NCBI GenBank assembly: GCA_003165795.1
Contig: PMWW01000161.1
Span: 1-46,208, forward strand
Length of the DNA: 46,208 nucleotides
Direction: 5' to 3'
Source of the DNA: Acidobacteriaceae bacterium
Lineage (GTDB): Bacteria > Acidobacteriota > Terriglobia > Terriglobales > Acidobacteriaceae
Part shown: one piece after another, positions 27,815 through 38,100 of the stretch
Numbering within the stretch: the first letter of the stretch is position 1
Layout: each line of letters opens with the position of its first letter
Notes under the pieces: generated by a model
Seen by the model: the letters and a program-made list of their open reading frames with translations, nothing else
What the model was told of the DNA's origin: nothing
Database searches by the model: none
Program-made: the position numbers and the translations under genes

Positions 27815-30510
27815 TCCATCTGCTTCTTCAACTCGTGCAGTAGGTGTAGCGCATCCATCGGGCTGATGCGGTCCAGGTCGGTTTCCTTGATGCGGTCCAC
27901 GATCTTCTGCGACAGCGGAGTGAAGATGGTCAACTGCATGGGGCCGGACTGGCGGGCTTCGTCGTGGGCGAGATGTTTCACCGCGCTGCGCTCGGCGCTC
28001 TCGTGCTCGGCCAGGACTTCGCGCGCGCGATTCACTACGTCGGCAGGTAGCCCGGCCAGTTTGGCGACCTCGATTCCGTAGCTCTTGTCGGCCGCGCCCT
28101 CTTCCACTTTGCGCAGAAAAACAATTCCGCCACCGCTCTCTTTCACTCCAACATGAAAGTTCTTCACGCCGCTGAGCCGGTCAGCCAATTCGGTCAACTC
28201 GTGATAGTGGGTGGCGAAGAGCGTCTTGGCGCGAGTGTTGGCGTGGATGTACTCGATGGCTGCCCACGCAATGGCCAGCCCGTCATAGGTTGCAGTGCCG
28301 CGGCCCACTTCATCGAGCAGAATGAGCGAGCGCGCGGTCGCGGTGTTGAGGATCGCCGCCGTCTCCGTCATCTCGACCATGAAAGTGGAGCGGCCGCGCG
28401 CCAGATTGTCCGATGCCCCGATGCGGGTGAAGATGCGGTCGACCAGCCCGAGTCGCGCCGAACGAGCGGGTACGAACGACCCCATCTGCGCCATCAACAC
28501 GATGAGCGCGGCCTGCCGCAGATACGTGGACTTGCCACCCATGTTCGGCCCGGTGATCAGCAGGATGGAATGCGTGGTCGCGTTGAGATAGAGATCGTTG
28601 GGCACGAAGCGCTCGGCGACGCCGCTGATCTCCAGCTGCTCGATGACGGGATGACGGCCTTCGACAATCTCGATATCGGCCCCATTCTCGGTGATTCCAT
28701 CCTGCACAACATCGGCGCGCGATAGGGACTGCGGAATGAGTCTCGGCCGGCAATAGTTGCGATTGGCTGCAACTGAGGCGAAGTTGGCCAGCACGTCGAT
28801 TTCGGCCAGGGCGAGCGCGCTCTGGCGGATGCGGCGGGCCTCGGCGGCAACGGCGGATCGCAACTCGGCAAACAGTCGCCGCTCGATTTCGACCATCTTC
28901 TCCTGCGCGTCGAGTACCTTGGCCTCATATTCTTTCAGCTCGGGCGTGGTGAAGCGCTCGGCGTTGACCAGTGTCTGTTTGCGTTCGTAGTCGGCGGGCG
29001 CGAGGTGCTGGTTCGCTTTCGAAATCTCGAGGTAGTAGCCGAAGACGTTGTTGAACTTTACTTTCAGCGAGCCGATGCCGGTGCGCTGACGCTCGCGCTG
29101 CTCGATCTGCGCGATGTATTGCTTGCTGTTGCGGCTGAGGTCGCGCAGTTCGTCGAGCGTGGGATCGACCCCCGCGCGAATCACACCGCCGTCGGCAAGA
29201 GTCAGTGGCGGCTCATCCTCCAAGGATGACGCGATGCGCGCGCGCAGATCGCCCAGCTCGTCGCATTGCGCGTGCAGCGCTTGCAAGCGCTCGGCGGGAA
29301 AGTGGGACAGCGACGTTCGCACCGCGGGCAGCTTTGCCAGCGACGTGGCTAGCGCCAGTAAGTCGCGCGGGTTGGCGGTCTCCAGCGTGACCCGGCTGAG
29401 CAGGCGTTCCAGGTCGAGGATGCCTTCCATCGAACGGCGCAATTCTTCGCGCGCCACCAGATCTTTCACCATGCCCTCGACAGCGTCGAGCCGCCGGTTA
29501 ATTTCACTGATGTCGATCGACGGTCGCAACATCCAAGCGCGCAACAGACGCTTGCCCATCGGGGTCACTGTGCAGTCGAGACAGCGGAATAACGTCGCGT
29601 TGTCGCTCGCGCCCGAGAAGAGTGGCTCGATCAGCTCGAGATTCCGAACGGTGACCGCGTCAAGCACCAGGCAATTTTGCCGCTCATAAAATCCGATGCG
29701 GTCGACATGATCTAGCGAGCCGCGTTGGGTGGTGCGCACGTAATGCAGAATCGCGCCCGCCGCCGTCGCTGCCGCCGAACGGTCAGCCAGCCCAAAGCCT
29801 TCCAGCGAGAGCACGCCGAAGTGATTCTCCACTTGCGGAATCGCGTAGTCGGGAGCGAAGACCCAGTCGTCGAGCGGCGTCTCAGCCCATCTGGCGTTTT
29901 CCAGCGAAGCCATCCGCGGAGCAGCGGCAGCTTGCGGCGCCGAGGCGCGCGGCTGATCGAAGAGCGGCAACGACGACGCGAATAAGACCTCGCGCGGACG
30001 CAACACCAGCAGTTCCTCGCGGATGCGGCGCTCGGCGTCATCACCTACAAATTCGGTGGCGCGAAACTCGCCGGTGGAGAGATCGAGTGCGGCAAAGCCG
30101 GCTGCGTTGCCGGCGCGGGCGACGCACGCCAGGAAGTTGTTTTCCTCCGAGCCGAGATGCGCGTCAGCCGCGGTTCCCGGCGTGAGCACGCGCGTCACCT
30201 CGCGCTTGACCAGCTTCTTGGCGAGACGCGGATCTTCCATCTGTTCGCAGATGGCGACCTTGAATCCCTTGCGGATGAGTTTGGCAATGTAGTTCTCCGC
30301 CGAATGGTAAGGTACGCCGCACATCGGGATGGCGACGCCTTTCTCCTTGTTTCGCGCGGTGAGCGTGATCTGTAACTCGCGCGCGGCGACCACCGCGTCC
30401 TCGAAGAATAGCTCGTAGAAATCGCCCAGCCGGAAGAACAGGAGCGCGCTAGGATGATCTTTCTTGATCGCGGCATATTGTCGCATCAGCGGAGTGGACG
30501 GCTCGGTCAT
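27811..30510 (-). CDS. mutS: DNA mismatch repair ATPase MutS
   Basis: MutS recognises mismatches and loops. This 899-residue protein shows the mismatch-binding FxE motif in [15 protein letters not shown] (FYE), the core domains, and the ABC-type ATPase with Walker [10 protein letters not shown] (654-662), [16 protein letters not shown] (Walker B and signature) and [11 protein letters not shown]. The C-terminal tail ends [26 protein letters not shown] lies 18 bases upstream of the ATG. No mutL is in the window. Confidence 0.98.
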   Translation of the reverse strand: MTEPSTPLMRQYAAIKKDHPSALLFFRLGDFYELFFEDAVVAARELQITLTARNKEKGVAIPMCGVPYHSAENYIAKLIRKGFKVAICEQMEDPRLAKKLVKREVTRVLTPGTAADAHLGSEENNFLACVARAGNAAGFAALDLSTGEFRATEFVGDDAERRIREELLVLRPREVLFASSLPLFDQPRASAPQAAAAPRMASLENARWAETPLDDWVFAPDYAIPQVENHFGVLSLEGFGLADRSAAATAAGAILHYVRTTQRGSLDHVDRIGFYERQNCLVLDAVTVRNLELIEPLFSGASDNATLFRCLDCTVTPMGKRLLRAWMLRPSIDISEINRRLDAVEGMVKDLVAREELRRSMEGILDLERLLSRVTLETANPRDLLALATSLAKLPAVRTSLSHFPAERLQALHAQCDELGDLRARIASSLEDEPPLTLADGGVIRAGVDPTLDELRDLSRNSKQYIAQIEQRERQRTGIGSLKVKFNNVFGYYLEISKANQHLAPADYERKQTLVNAERFTTPELKEYEAKVLDAQEKMVEIERRLFAELRSAVAAEARRIRQSALALAEIDVLANFASVAANRNYCRPRLIPQSLSRADVVQDGITENGADIEIVEGRHPVIEQLEISGVAERFVPNDLYLNATTHSILLITGPNMGGKSTYLRQAALIVLMAQMGSFVPARSARLGLVDRIFTRIGASDNLARGRSTFMVEMTETAAILNTATARSLILLDEVGRGTATYDGLAIAWAAIEYIHANTRAKTLFATHYHELTELADRLSGVKNFHVGVKESGGGIVFLRKVEEGAADKSYGIEVAKLAGLPADVVNRAREVLAEHESAERSAVKHLAHDEARQSGPMQLTIFTPLSQKIVDRIKETDLDRISPMDALHLLHELKKQME

Positions 30511-30527
30511 GGAAGGGAACTGCGCGG

Positions 30528-30533
30528 ATTATA
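30528..30533 (-). promoter_or_regulatory. TATAAT -10 box for mutS
   Basis: On the minus strand TATAAT reads at 30533-30528, 18 bases before the mutS ATG, in the 90-base gap to the divergent thrC. The -35 is not clear. Confidence 0.4.
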
Positions 30534-30600
30534 GCAGCCGGGAATGGGGCGCATTCGCCATCTTGCCAACAGAGCCTGAGCCTTCTAGAGTCTATGGTTC

Positions 30601-31824
30601 ATGGCAACCATCATCAGTTTCGAATGCAGCAAGTGTGGCGAGAAATTTTCCCCGCAACCGGCGCCGACAATTTGTCCCAAAGACGGCGGCCCGCTTTATG
30701 TGCGTTACGATCTCGCCGAGATTCGCCGCCTAACGACAAGAGACGCCGTTAACAATGGCCCGAAGAGCATGTGGCGCTACTCGGCGGTGCTTCCCGACGC
30801 GGAGCCGGTAACGCTCGGCGAAGGTTTCACTCCCATGCTGCCGAGCCGCAAGTATCCCAACCTGTTCATCAAGGATGAAGGCCTAAATCCCACAGGCTCG
30901 TTCAAGGCTCGGGGCATGAGCGCAGCGATCACTATGGCGGGGCACTACGGACTAAAGAAACTGGCGGCACCCTCGGCGGGGAATGCCGGCGGAGCGCTGG
31001 CAGCATACGCGGCGGCAGCGGGACTCGATGCCTACGTCTTCATGCCGAAAGATGTGCCGATCGCTAACCGTCTGGAGGTGGAAGCCGCCGGCGCGCAGCT
31101 CACGCTGGTCGACGGCCTGATCGGCGATTGCGGCCGCATGGTTGCCGAGCGAAAAGCAAAGGAATGCTGGTTCGACATGTCGACGCTGAAGGAACCGTTC
31201 CGCGTCGAAGGCAAGAAGACGATGGGCTACGAGGTCGCCGAACAATTGGCCTGGACCTTGCCCGACGCGATTCTATATCCCACCGGCGGTGGGGTTGGCC
31301 TGATCGGGATGTGGAAGGCATTCGAGGAGATGGAAGAGTTGGGATGGATCGAGCGCGGCCAGAGGCCGAAGATGATCTGCGTGCAGGTTGACGGCTGTGC
31401 CCCCATTCCCAAAGCGTTGCAGAATGGCGAGGCGGTGTCGACCATGTGGCCCGGCGCGCGCACGCTGGCTGCCGGACTGCGCGTACCCAAAGCCTATGGC
31501 GACTTCATCATCCTCGACATCGCGCGCAAGAGTCGTGGGACGGCGATTGCCGTCAGCGATGACGCCATCATGGATGGCGTGAAAGAGATGGCTTCGACTG
31601 AAGGCATCTTTCCCGCACCCGAAGGCGGAGCGGCGCTTGCGGCGTACAAGCAACTTCTAGAGAGCGGCTTCTTAAATGAGAGCGATAAGGTCGTGCTGTT
31701 CAATACCGGCTCGGGCTATAAGTACCTCGACGTGTTTGCTAAGTATTGGGGAGTGGAGGTATTCGCTCAGCCGATGAAGTTACCTGCGTCACGGAATATT
31801 GGTGGAATTATTGGACCGTACTAG
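30601..31824 (+). CDS. thrC: Threonine synthase (PLP-dependent)
   Basis: This enzyme makes threonine from O-phosphohomoserine. It has an N-terminal zinc-ribbon-like segment (FECSKCGEKF ... TICPKDGGPL), then NPTGSFKARGM with the PLP lysine at K102, SAGNAGGALAAYAAAAG for phosphate binding, and PTGGGVGLIGMWKAFEEM. Length 407 is typical of this shorter type. It stands alone; hom and thrB are not here. It is divergent from mutS. Confidence 0.94.
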   Translation: MATIISFECSKCGEKFSPQPAPTICPKDGGPLYVRYDLAEIRRLTTRDAVNNGPKSMWRYSAVLPDAEPVTLGEGFTPMLPSRKYPNLFIKDEGLNPTGSFKARGMSAAITMAGHYGLKKLAAPSAGNAGGALAAYAAAAGLDAYVFMPKDVPIANRLEVEAAGAQLTLVDGLIGDCGRMVAERKAKECWFDMSTLKEPFRVEGKKTMGYEVAEQLAWTLPDAILYPTGGGVGLIGMWKAFEEMEELGWIERGQRPKMICVQVDGCAPIPKALQNGEAVSTMWPGARTLAAGLRVPKAYGDFIILDIARKSRGTAIAVSDDAIMDGVKEMASTEGIFPAPEGGAALAAYKQLLESGFLNESDKVVLFNTGSGYKYLDVFAKYWGVEVFAQPMKLPASRNIGGIIGPY

Positions 31825-31882
31825 AAGCAGAAGCTAGTTACTGACAACTAACGACTGGCAATCAGCATTTGGCAATTAGCAT

Positions 31883-32009
31883 TTAGGGAGACTCTGATTA
31901 AGTCCGGCTTCTCGAAGGGGACGGCCTTCAGGCCGTCCGTAAGCACCCTAAAATCAATGGGGCTTCAGCCGCTGAGGGAATTGCTGTGACTTAATCAGAG
32001 TCTCCCTAA
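31883..32009. mobile_element. MITE-like element, 127 bases, with 22-base perfect terminal inverted repeats
   Basis: The left end 31883-31904 (starts TTAGGGAGACTCTGATTAAG) and the right end 31988-32009 are exact inverted copies. The inside carries the two-hairpin REP-type unit (ACGGCCT/AGGCCGT at 31921-31936 and GGCTtcAGCC). No open frame is present. No clear target-site duplication is seen; the left flank has a loose direct repeat (CAGCATTT, TTAGCATTT). It is non-autonomous if mobile. Confidence 0.8.
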
Positions 32010-32184
32010 CACTAACAGGCAAAACAAGGGAATCTGTGCGAGTTTCATAAGGACTTTCGGGAAGAGTCCCCAATGGTAACTCGCAAATGAGCCGCGGGGA
32101 ATTGTTTCGTTAAGGTGAGTAGTCTGAAGGTCCGTCTTGGAAAACCTGACCACAAATTAACAACCTGAAAGTACCATTACTGTC

Positions 32185-33127
32185 TTGACGCAGAAGGAAA
32201 TCTTTGCTCTGGCAATTTCGCTCGAGGAAGAGGACGAAACGTATCTACTCCGATTTTGGTGAAGACTTGCGGCGGAACTTTCCCGGCACGGCGCAGATTT
32301 TCGAGGAGATGCGCTAGGAAGAGATTGGCCACCGCCGGCGTTTGATCGAGTTGTAGAAGCAGAAATTCGGCGGGCACATTCCGCTGGTCCGGCGGCACGA
32401 CATTCGCGGGTTCGTGCATCGCAAGCCGATTTGGATGAACACGCCGCTGCGGCTGGAACAGATTCGGGCGCAGGTGGGCGCGATGGAGGCCGAGACGCGG
32501 CGCTTCTGCGAGCACGCCGCAGCGTGCGCCGAGGATGCCAGCATCCGCCAATTGCTCGATGACTTGGCGGCGGCCGAGACCACGCACGTGGAGCGTGCCG
32601 CCGAGTTGGAGAAGAGCGAGCTCAAGCCCGAGGTCCGTGAGGAAGAAGACAAGGTCAAGCGGCCGTCTGTTCGTGTTGCAAATTGTGCAGCCGGGTCTGG
32701 CAGGCCTGATGGACGGCTCGGTCTCGACATTAGCTCCGGTCTTCGCTGCCGCTTTCGCCACCAAGAATACGTGGGATGCATTCGCCGTCGGTCTGGGGGC
32801 TTCACTGGGAGCGGGTATCAGCATGGGCTTTGCCGAGGCGCTATCCGATGACGGCAGTCTCACTGGCCGCGGCACTCCGTGGTTGCGCGGGCTGGGTCTG
32901 CGGAGCCATGACCGCGCTGGGTGGCATTGGTCACACCCCTGCCGTTTCTTCTGCCCAGTTTCAATGTCGCAACCACGGTGGCAATCTTTGTGGTGCTCAT
33001 TGAGCTGGCGATCATTACCTGGGTGCGCCATCGCTTCATGGATACGCCACCGCTGTCGGCAGCTTTGCAGGTAGCGCTGGGGGTGCGCTGGTGTTCGCGA
33101 CAAGGAATCATCATCGGCAACTCATAG
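32185..33127 (+). pseudogene. MbfA-like iron exporter (erythrin-VIT1) pseudogene with many frameshifts
   Basis: Read across frames, the region spells a protein with an N-terminal ferritin-like (erythrin) domain and a C-terminal VIT1 domain. N-terminal pieces: [17 protein letters not shown], then after an extra base [17 protein letters not shown], with in-frame TAG stops after IFEEMR and after RRLIEL, then [20 protein letters not shown]. The VIT1 part gives [40 protein letters not shown] and [20 protein letters not shown]. Frame changes fall near 32215, 32660, 32900 and 32935, plus a compensating pair close to the end. The metal-ligand glutamates and GLMDG are still visible. In intact form it exports Fe2+. 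No function remains. Confidence 0.88.
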
Positions 33128-33138
33128 GCCCGCGGCCT

Positions 33139-33840
33139 TCATATCTGATAGTCGATCTCGATCACTTGCTGCAGCCGATCGCCATCGGTCGGGATCAACT
33201 CCCGGCCCTGTAGTTCGCGAACCTCCTGCTTCAGCTTTTTGACCTCGTCGGCCACGGCCGACAGCGCCTCCGACAGCGGATCGTTGATCTGCTTGGGATC
33301 GGTGATCACCACGCGCTTGCCCTGACGCAAAACAATGTGACCAGGCACGCCGACTACGGTCGAGTGGTCGGGAACATCACGCAGCACCACAGAGCCTGCG
33401 CCGATGCGGCAGTCCTCGCCGACGATGATGTTGCCCAGCACCCTTGCGCCCGCGCCAATCACGACCCTATTGCCGATCGTGGGATGGCGCTTGCCTGTTT
33501 CCTTCCCCGTGCCGCCAAGGGTCACTCCCTGATACAGGGTGACGTCGTCGCCGATGATCGTGGTCTCGCCGATGACGACGCCCATGCCATGATCGACGAA
33601 GAAGCGCCGGCCGATTTCCGCGCCGGGATGGATTTCGATTCCGGTGATGAGCCGGCCGAATTGCGACAGCGCCCGCGCGGCAAATCGCCAGCCGTGAATC
33701 CACAGCCAGTGATGAAAGCGGTAGCCCCACAGCGCATGCAGACCGGAGTAGAGCACGACGACCTCCAGCCCGGACTTCGCCGCGGGATCGCTTTCCAGTA
33801 CCGCGGCGATGTCTTCGCGTATGCAGGAGAACATGCTCAC
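33139..33840 (-). CDS. cysE: Serine O-acetyltransferase
   Basis: CysE makes O-acetylserine from serine and acetyl-CoA. The left-handed beta-helix is clear in repeated hexapeptides ([39 protein letters not shown]). The catalytic His-Asp pair lies in VDHGMG. After about residue 170 a charged coiled-coil tail follows ([19 protein letters not shown]), which differs from the usual CysK-binding tail. The frame begins at GTG (33840) overlapping the cysK stop, or at the ATG at 33834. It forms a unit with cysK. Confidence 0.95.
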   Translation of the reverse strand: MSMFSCIREDIAAVLESDPAAKSGLEVVVLYSGLHALWGYRFHHWLWIHGWRFAARALSQFGRLITGIEIHPGAEIGRRFFVDHGMGVVIGETTIIGDDVTLYQGVTLGGTGKETGKRHPTIGNRVVIGAGARVLGNIIVGEDCRIGAGSVVLRDVPDHSTVVGVPGHIVLRQGKRVVITDPKQINDPLSEALSAVADEVKKLKQEVRELQGRELIPTDGDRLQQVIEIDYQI

Positions 33841-34808
33841 ACGGTAACCTCGGTTGCCGTCAGGGCGAGCGATTCATTGCGCAGTTGCTCGAACAGAACG
33901 CTGCTCAAGTAGCGCTCGCCGTAGTCGGGCAGCACCACCACGATCAGCTTGCCCGCATTCTCTTGGCGCTGTGCCACGCGCACCGCCGCCACGGCGGCCG
34001 CACCCGACGAGATGCCGACCAGCAGCCCTTCTTCGAGCGCCAGGCGACGCGCCATGGCAATCGCATCCTCGCTCGATACTTGGACGATTTCATCGACGTA
34101 GTCGGTGCGCAGGATGCTGGGAGTGAAGCCCGCCCCGATGCCCTGGATCTTATGCGGGCCGGGTTGTCCGCCCGAGAGCACTGGGCTCTCCGTGGGCTCA
34201 ACGGCAATCGCCTTGAACGAAGGCTTCTTCGGCTTGATGTATTCGCTCACTCCGGTGAGCGTTCCGCCGGTGCCAATGCCCGAGATCAGAATGTCGACCT
34301 TGCCGTCGGTGTCGTCCCAGATTTCCGGGCCGGTAGTCTCGCGATGGATCTTGGGATTGGCCGGGTTGTCGAATTGCTGCGGCATGAAGCCGTGGGGAGT
34401 TTGCGCCAGGATTTCGTTGGCCTTGGCGATGGCGCCCTTCATACCTTTAGGCCCCGGCGTCAGTACAATCTCGGCGCCGAAGGCGCGCAGCAGAATGCGC
34501 CGTTCCAGGCTCATGGTCTCCGGCATGGTCAGGATCAGTTTGTAGCCTTTGACGGCGGCCACGAACGCCAGCCCAATGCCGGTATTGCCGCTGGTCGGCT
34601 CGATGAGCACGGTCTTGCCGGGCTGAATTTTTCCCGCGCGTTCGGCTTCGGCGATCATGCTGACGCCGATGCGGTCTTTCACGCTGCTGCAAGGATTGAA
34701 ACTTTCCAGCTTGGCGGCGACCGTCGCCTTCGCGCCGGCGGTGACTTTGTTCAGACGCACCAGAGGAGTGTGGCCGATCAGTTCTGTAACATCATTGGCT
34801 ATCTTCAT
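33837..34808 (-). CDS. cysK: Cysteine synthase A
   Basis: CysK converts O-acetylserine and sulfide to cysteine. The PLP lysine is K44 ([11 protein letters not shown]). [20 protein letters not shown] and [16 protein letters not shown] bind the phosphate and substrate. The 323-residue length is normal. It is first in a two-gene unit with cysE (four-base overlap), which supplies its substrate. Confidence 0.97.
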   Translation of the reverse strand: MKIANDVTELIGHTPLVRLNKVTAGAKATVAAKLESFNPCSSVKDRIGVSMIAEAERAGKIQPGKTVLIEPTSGNTGIGLAFVAAVKGYKLILTMPETMSLERRILLRAFGAEIVLTPGPKGMKGAIAKANEILAQTPHGFMPQQFDNPANPKIHRETTGPEIWDDTDGKVDILISGIGTGGTLTGVSEYIKPKKPSFKAIAVEPTESPVLSGGQPGPHKIQGIGAGFTPSILRTDYVDEIVQVSSEDAIAMARRLALEEGLLVGISSGAAAVAAVRVAQRQENAGKLIVVVLPDYGERYLSSVLFEQLRNESLALTATEVTV

Positions 34809-35146
34809 GGCAATCTCCGGAAACTCTCGCCTTAAAGGCCGAGGTTATAAGTTTTGATTCGATGGAGGCAAACCGGGAAACAGCTAGCGGGGGCAACAAC
34901 AACAGCGACATTGGAATCGGCTAGCGCCAATTGTAGCGGGAGCATAACTGGTATCGATGCGCATCATCGCTTGCCCGATTCCGACGGACTTGAGTAGCTT
35001 ACCACTCCCTTGATACCGGAGTCGCGGGGCCTTCCTGCGGTGAGATAGATCACCGGCCCGGGTGACGCGGTTTTTTGCGGGCTTGGTCGGCACCCGGCGG
35101 CGATTCGTCTCAATTTCGTCGCCCGATATCACCGTGCATGGCAGCG
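34809..35146. other. Gene-free stretch between divergent cysK and mrp
   Basis: About 340 bases with no convincing open frame, only scattered short palindromes such as TCACCGGCCCGGGTGA (35050-35065). The promoters of both genes should be inside. Confidence 0.5.
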
Positions 35147-35152
35147 TATAAT
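35147..35152 (+). promoter_or_regulatory. TATAAT -10 box for the Mrp ATPase gene
   Basis: A perfect TATAAT lies 43 bases before the ATG at 35196. The -35 is not recognisable. Confidence 0.4.
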
Positions 35153-35195
35153 CACGGTTTGCGCACGTCATCCCAGTCCCGCTAGGAATGCATAC

Positions 35196-36044
35196 ATGAG
35201 CTCTCATTCACACATGCCCGGTCAACCGCCGGCCGCTCCGCAGCCGCTTCCCGGCGTCGACAGCATTATCGCCGTCGGCTCCGGCAAGGGCGGCGTCGGC
35301 AAGACCACGCTCGCCGTCAACCTGGCCATCGCGCTGGCCCGCATGGGTCACAAGGTCGGGCTGCTCGACGCCGACGTCTATGGTCCCAACGTTCCGCTCA
35401 TGCTCGGCAGCAGCGAGCCGCCCAGCGTGATGGGCGAGAACCGCATCATCCCGCCCGAGCGTTACGGCCTGAAAGTAATGTCGGTCGGCTTCCTCAGCCC
35501 CGGCGACAAGCCGCTGGTGTGGCGCGGCCCCATGCTGCACTCCATCATCAAGCAGTTCCTCAGCCAGGTGGAGTGGGGACAACTCGACTACCTCGTCGTC
35601 GATCTGCCGCCGGGCACCGGCGACGTGGTGATCTCGCTGGTGCAGACCGTGCCGCTGACCGGCGCGGTCGTCGTCACCACGCCCAGCGACGTCTCGCTGC
35701 AGGACGCGCGCAAGGCCATCGAGATGTTCAAGCAGGTGAAGGTCGACATCATCGGCATCGTCGAGAACATGAGCTTCTTCGTCTGCCCGCATTGCCATAA
35801 CGAGATCGACATCTTCTCCAAGGGCGGAGGCCAGCGCACCGCGCTGCAGTTCAGCGTGCCATTTCTGGGCTCGATCGAACTCGATCCCGACATCCGCAAG
35901 GGCGGCGACACCGGCCAGCCCATCGTGCTGGAAGGCGACCAGTCGCCCCACGCCAAGTCGATGTTCGCGTTCACGAATAAGGTCATTGAACGGACCAAGG
36001 AATTGCAGGAGACGGCCGGCGGAAGCGTGATTGAGATTCAGTAA
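35196..36044 (+). CDS. Mrp/ApbC-type P-loop ATPase, Fe-S carrier
   Basis: Mrp/NBP35 proteins carry and transfer Fe-S clusters. The protein (282 residues) has a deviant Walker A GSGKGGVGKTTLAVNLA near residue 28, DADVYGPNVPLMLG, DLPPGTGDVVISL, and the cluster-binding VCPHC in MSFFVCPHCHNEIDIFS. It lacks the MIP18/DUF59 domain that precedes the ATPase in longer Mrp proteins; the N-terminal 20 residues are only a His/Pro/Gln-rich lead. No isc/suf gene is adjacent. Confidence 0.94.
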   Translation: MSSHSHMPGQPPAAPQPLPGVDSIIAVGSGKGGVGKTTLAVNLAIALARMGHKVGLLDADVYGPNVPLMLGSSEPPSVMGENRIIPPERYGLKVMSVGFLSPGDKPLVWRGPMLHSIIKQFLSQVEWGQLDYLVVDLPPGTGDVVISLVQTVPLTGAVVVTTPSDVSLQDARKAIEMFKQVKVDIIGIVENMSFFVCPHCHNEIDIFSKGGGQRTALQFSVPFLGSIELDPDIRKGGDTGQPIVLEGDQSPHAKSMFAFTNKVIERTKELQETAGGSVIEIQ

Positions 36045-36133
36045 GGCTCATCCTGTCCGCAGAACCGGCGGACGAGGGTGGGCTGGGGCACCGGGCTGGT
36101 CACCCGGGGCACCCGGCGAATGACGCAACCCGA

Positions 36134-37357
36134 CTAGAACATCACTTCTCCAGGATTCAGTCTAAACGCTGACATCGAAGGATTCAGTCGAATCCGATTC
36201 TGCAGTCCCGGGATACTTGCCTCGAACGAAGCAATGCACTCCTTCGCTATACCGATTGCCCGGGAGGCATCATCGTAACTGAATCCGCCCGCACCGGCAT
36301 GGACCGCAGAATTTCTCCTGCCGTAAAGGTCACTATCCCAACGTCTGTACAGCACAGAATCTACAAATGGAGTGAAGGCGACGCTCTGATCGGTTGCGTA
36401 CTTCGCAGTCCAATCATCTAACCGCCTGATCTTGCTCTTAACGCCCCAGTACTTGCCATCGTTTTCGATCATATCCTCCGCTTCCGATTCGCTTTTACCG
36501 TAGCGGAGCATAAGTTTAAGAAGGAGGCTGCGGACGTGTACTTCGACTGCGGTTTCTGCTTGAACAATCGCAAATCGATAATTGCGATATCGCTGTAAGT
36601 AAGCTAAAGCATCCAGGACAAGGTCATAACTCAGTGGGAGCTCGAATTCCTCCATTACGAAATTGCTGAAGAGGTCGGCAATTGCGCCTGTCATCGTTTC
36701 CCTTGGCCCAAGAAGCTCGAAGCTGTTGCTCCGGAGAATGTTCGCAGCACCATGCCCGAGCTGAGTAAGGAAGGTTCGCGGTTGTTGGAGCCGATCGAAA
36801 AGCTCAGACACGCTCAGTTTCAGTTCGTCGTCCTTTAGAGGGCTCGTGTGGCATGTTGCAAAATAAAAATTTCGTTCCAGTGAGATTGAAGAGACTCTGT
36901 AGTCCTCGTTCAGAAGTCGATATTTATCCAGAAACGGATTCAGGATCTCACATGCCCGGGGCAAAACGACACCGTTGATGCTGATCTCGTTTATGTCATC
37001 GCTGAGATAGGTGACAGCGACCTCCGTGTAATACTTGCATTCGGCATATCCTCCATTAGTTCCCGAATGAACATTGAGGGTTGTTTTGTCCCGTCCGTCG
37101 TGCAGCCGATTCACTGCCACATAGCTGTAATCCGCACGAGGACGTTGCGGCTCCTGCCAGGCCTGCTGCAGTTCCTGAAATGAGGTTGGGCCGATGACAG
37201 GACGGTTTCGAAAGAAGGCACGTGAGCCCTCCCTCAGAGTCAAAGTGACCACCGCGAGCGTCTTTACCGGATCAAAGCTCAGGTAGCTCCCGTTTGGAAC
37301 TGACGTCGGGAACGGTACATCGAAGAGCACGGCGATAAACCCAGGCTGCGTAGACAA
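36134..37357 (-). CDS. HEPN-motif protein of unknown function
   Basis: This 407-residue protein starts at a TTG (37357) with AGGAG about eight bases before. The N-terminal 220 residues are strand-rich and have no match I recognise (AVLFDVPFPTSVPNGSYLSF ... VVTLTLREGSRAFF). The C-terminal 140 residues look like a HEPN helical bundle: IVQAETAVEVHVRSLLLKLM and RRNSAVHAGAGGFSYDDASR, with an R348-N-x3-H353 motif as in HEPN nucleases. The gene seems less GC-rich than flanking housekeeping genes and borders the RAYT island. It could be a defence or abortive-infection nuclease, or a non-catalytic HEPN protein. Confidence 0.7.
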   Translation of the reverse strand: MSTQPGFIAVLFDVPFPTSVPNGSYLSFDPVKTLAVVTLTLREGSRAFFRNRPVIGPTSFQELQQAWQEPQRPRADYSYVAVNRLHDGRDKTTLNVHSGTNGGYAECKYYTEVAVTYLSDDINEISINGVVLPRACEILNPFLDKYRLLNEDYRVSSISLERNFYFATCHTSPLKDDELKLSVSELFDRLQQPRTFLTQLGHGAANILRSNSFELLGPRETMTGAIADLFSNFVMEEFELPLSYDLVLDALAYLQRYRNYRFAIVQAETAVEVHVRSLLLKLMLRYGKSESEAEDMIENDGKYWGVKSKIRRLDDWTAKYATDQSVAFTPFVDSVLYRRWDSDLYGRRNSAVHAGAGGFSYDDASRAIGIAKECIASFEASIPGLQNRIRLNPSMSAFRLNPGEVMF

Positions 37358-37442
37358 GACGTGTTCTCCTCTTGTAGATCAGTATCGCTCGCCGGGTGGC
37401 CCACCCAACCGCCTCGAACTCACCAAGCCAATATTAATCCTG

Positions 37443-37486
37443 AGGGTGCCCCGTCCAAGCTTCTTTTGCTTGGGCGGGGATTTTTG
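37443..37486. repeat. Left REP hairpin of the RAYT island
   Basis: CCCCGTCCAAGC (37449-37460) pairs with GCTTGGGCGGGG (37468-37479) with one G-T pair and a seven-base loop. It is preceded by AGGGTG and followed by TTTTTGTC. The right-end copy at 38101-38144 is its inverted counterpart, so the two bracket the transposase. Confidence 0.85.
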
Positions 37487-37557
37487 TCTGCAGCGCTAAC
37501 ATCGCCAGCGTACATGGATCACTGACTACGGAAATCAGACTCTGTAATCTCTAATTC

Positions 37558-38098
37558 GTGCCTTGGGAACTAAAGCGCTTTCAGGAAACCCGTCACCTCC
37601 ACTTCGTGACGGTTCGGTTGTCATCGCCGCCGACCGTATCTTGCAACCACCAGCGCGAAGCAGCAGTTCGAGCATTCCCTGGAACAGGCTCGCCGCCAGT
37701 ACGGAATGTTTATTACCGGCTACGTCATCATGCCGGAACATGTTCATTTACTGGTGAGCGAACCGGAGCGCGCCACGCTGGCCGCGGCTTTGCAGGCTTT
37801 GAAGCAGTCGGTCTCCCGCCGGCTCATCGGACGCCGCGAGCATTTCTGGGAAGGACGTTATTACGACTTCAACGTGTGGAGCAAGAGTAAGCGCATCGAG
37901 AAGCTGCGGTATATACATCGCAATCCGGTAAAGCGTGGATTGGTGCAGAAGCCGGAAGATTGGCGGTGGAGTAGTTTTCTTCACTACGCGACCGGAGTTG
38001 AAGGGGCGGTTGAAATCGAGTCGGAGTGGACGGGACGAAGGCGAGAGCGAGTGGGTCAACCGCTGCTCGTCAAGGGCACGAACGATCTAGATGCGTAG
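37558..38098 (+). pseudogene. REP-associated tyrosine transposase (RAYT, Y1_Tnp) with one frameshift
   Basis: The reading frame begins with PWELKRFQETRHLHFVT (GTG at 37558). After one extra base near 37613 it shifts, and the conserved part continues in the next frame with FGCHRRRPYLATTS, GYVIMPEHVHLLVSEPERA and ALKQSVSRRLIG. The HVH of the HUH motif is intact, followed by HFWEGRYYDFNVWSK and the RNPVKRGLV helix with a nearby Tyr (RYIHRNPVK). Reconstructed, it is about 180 residues, normal for RAYT. Because of the frameshift it is probably inactive unless the ribosome slips. It lies between inverted REP hairpins, the typical REPtron layout. Confidence 0.88.
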
Positions 38099-38100
38099 AC

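Noticed and set aside
35050-35082. Hairpin TCACCGGCCCGGGTGA followed by TTTTTT
   Set aside because: No plus-strand gene lies upstream to be terminated, and the T-run is five bases away from the stem; probably chance.
37443-37486. Rho-independent terminator (GC stem then TTTTT)
   Set aside because: No gene ends upstream on that strand, and the same hairpin recurs at 38101 and 38911 with RAYT sequence attached, so it is a REP element.
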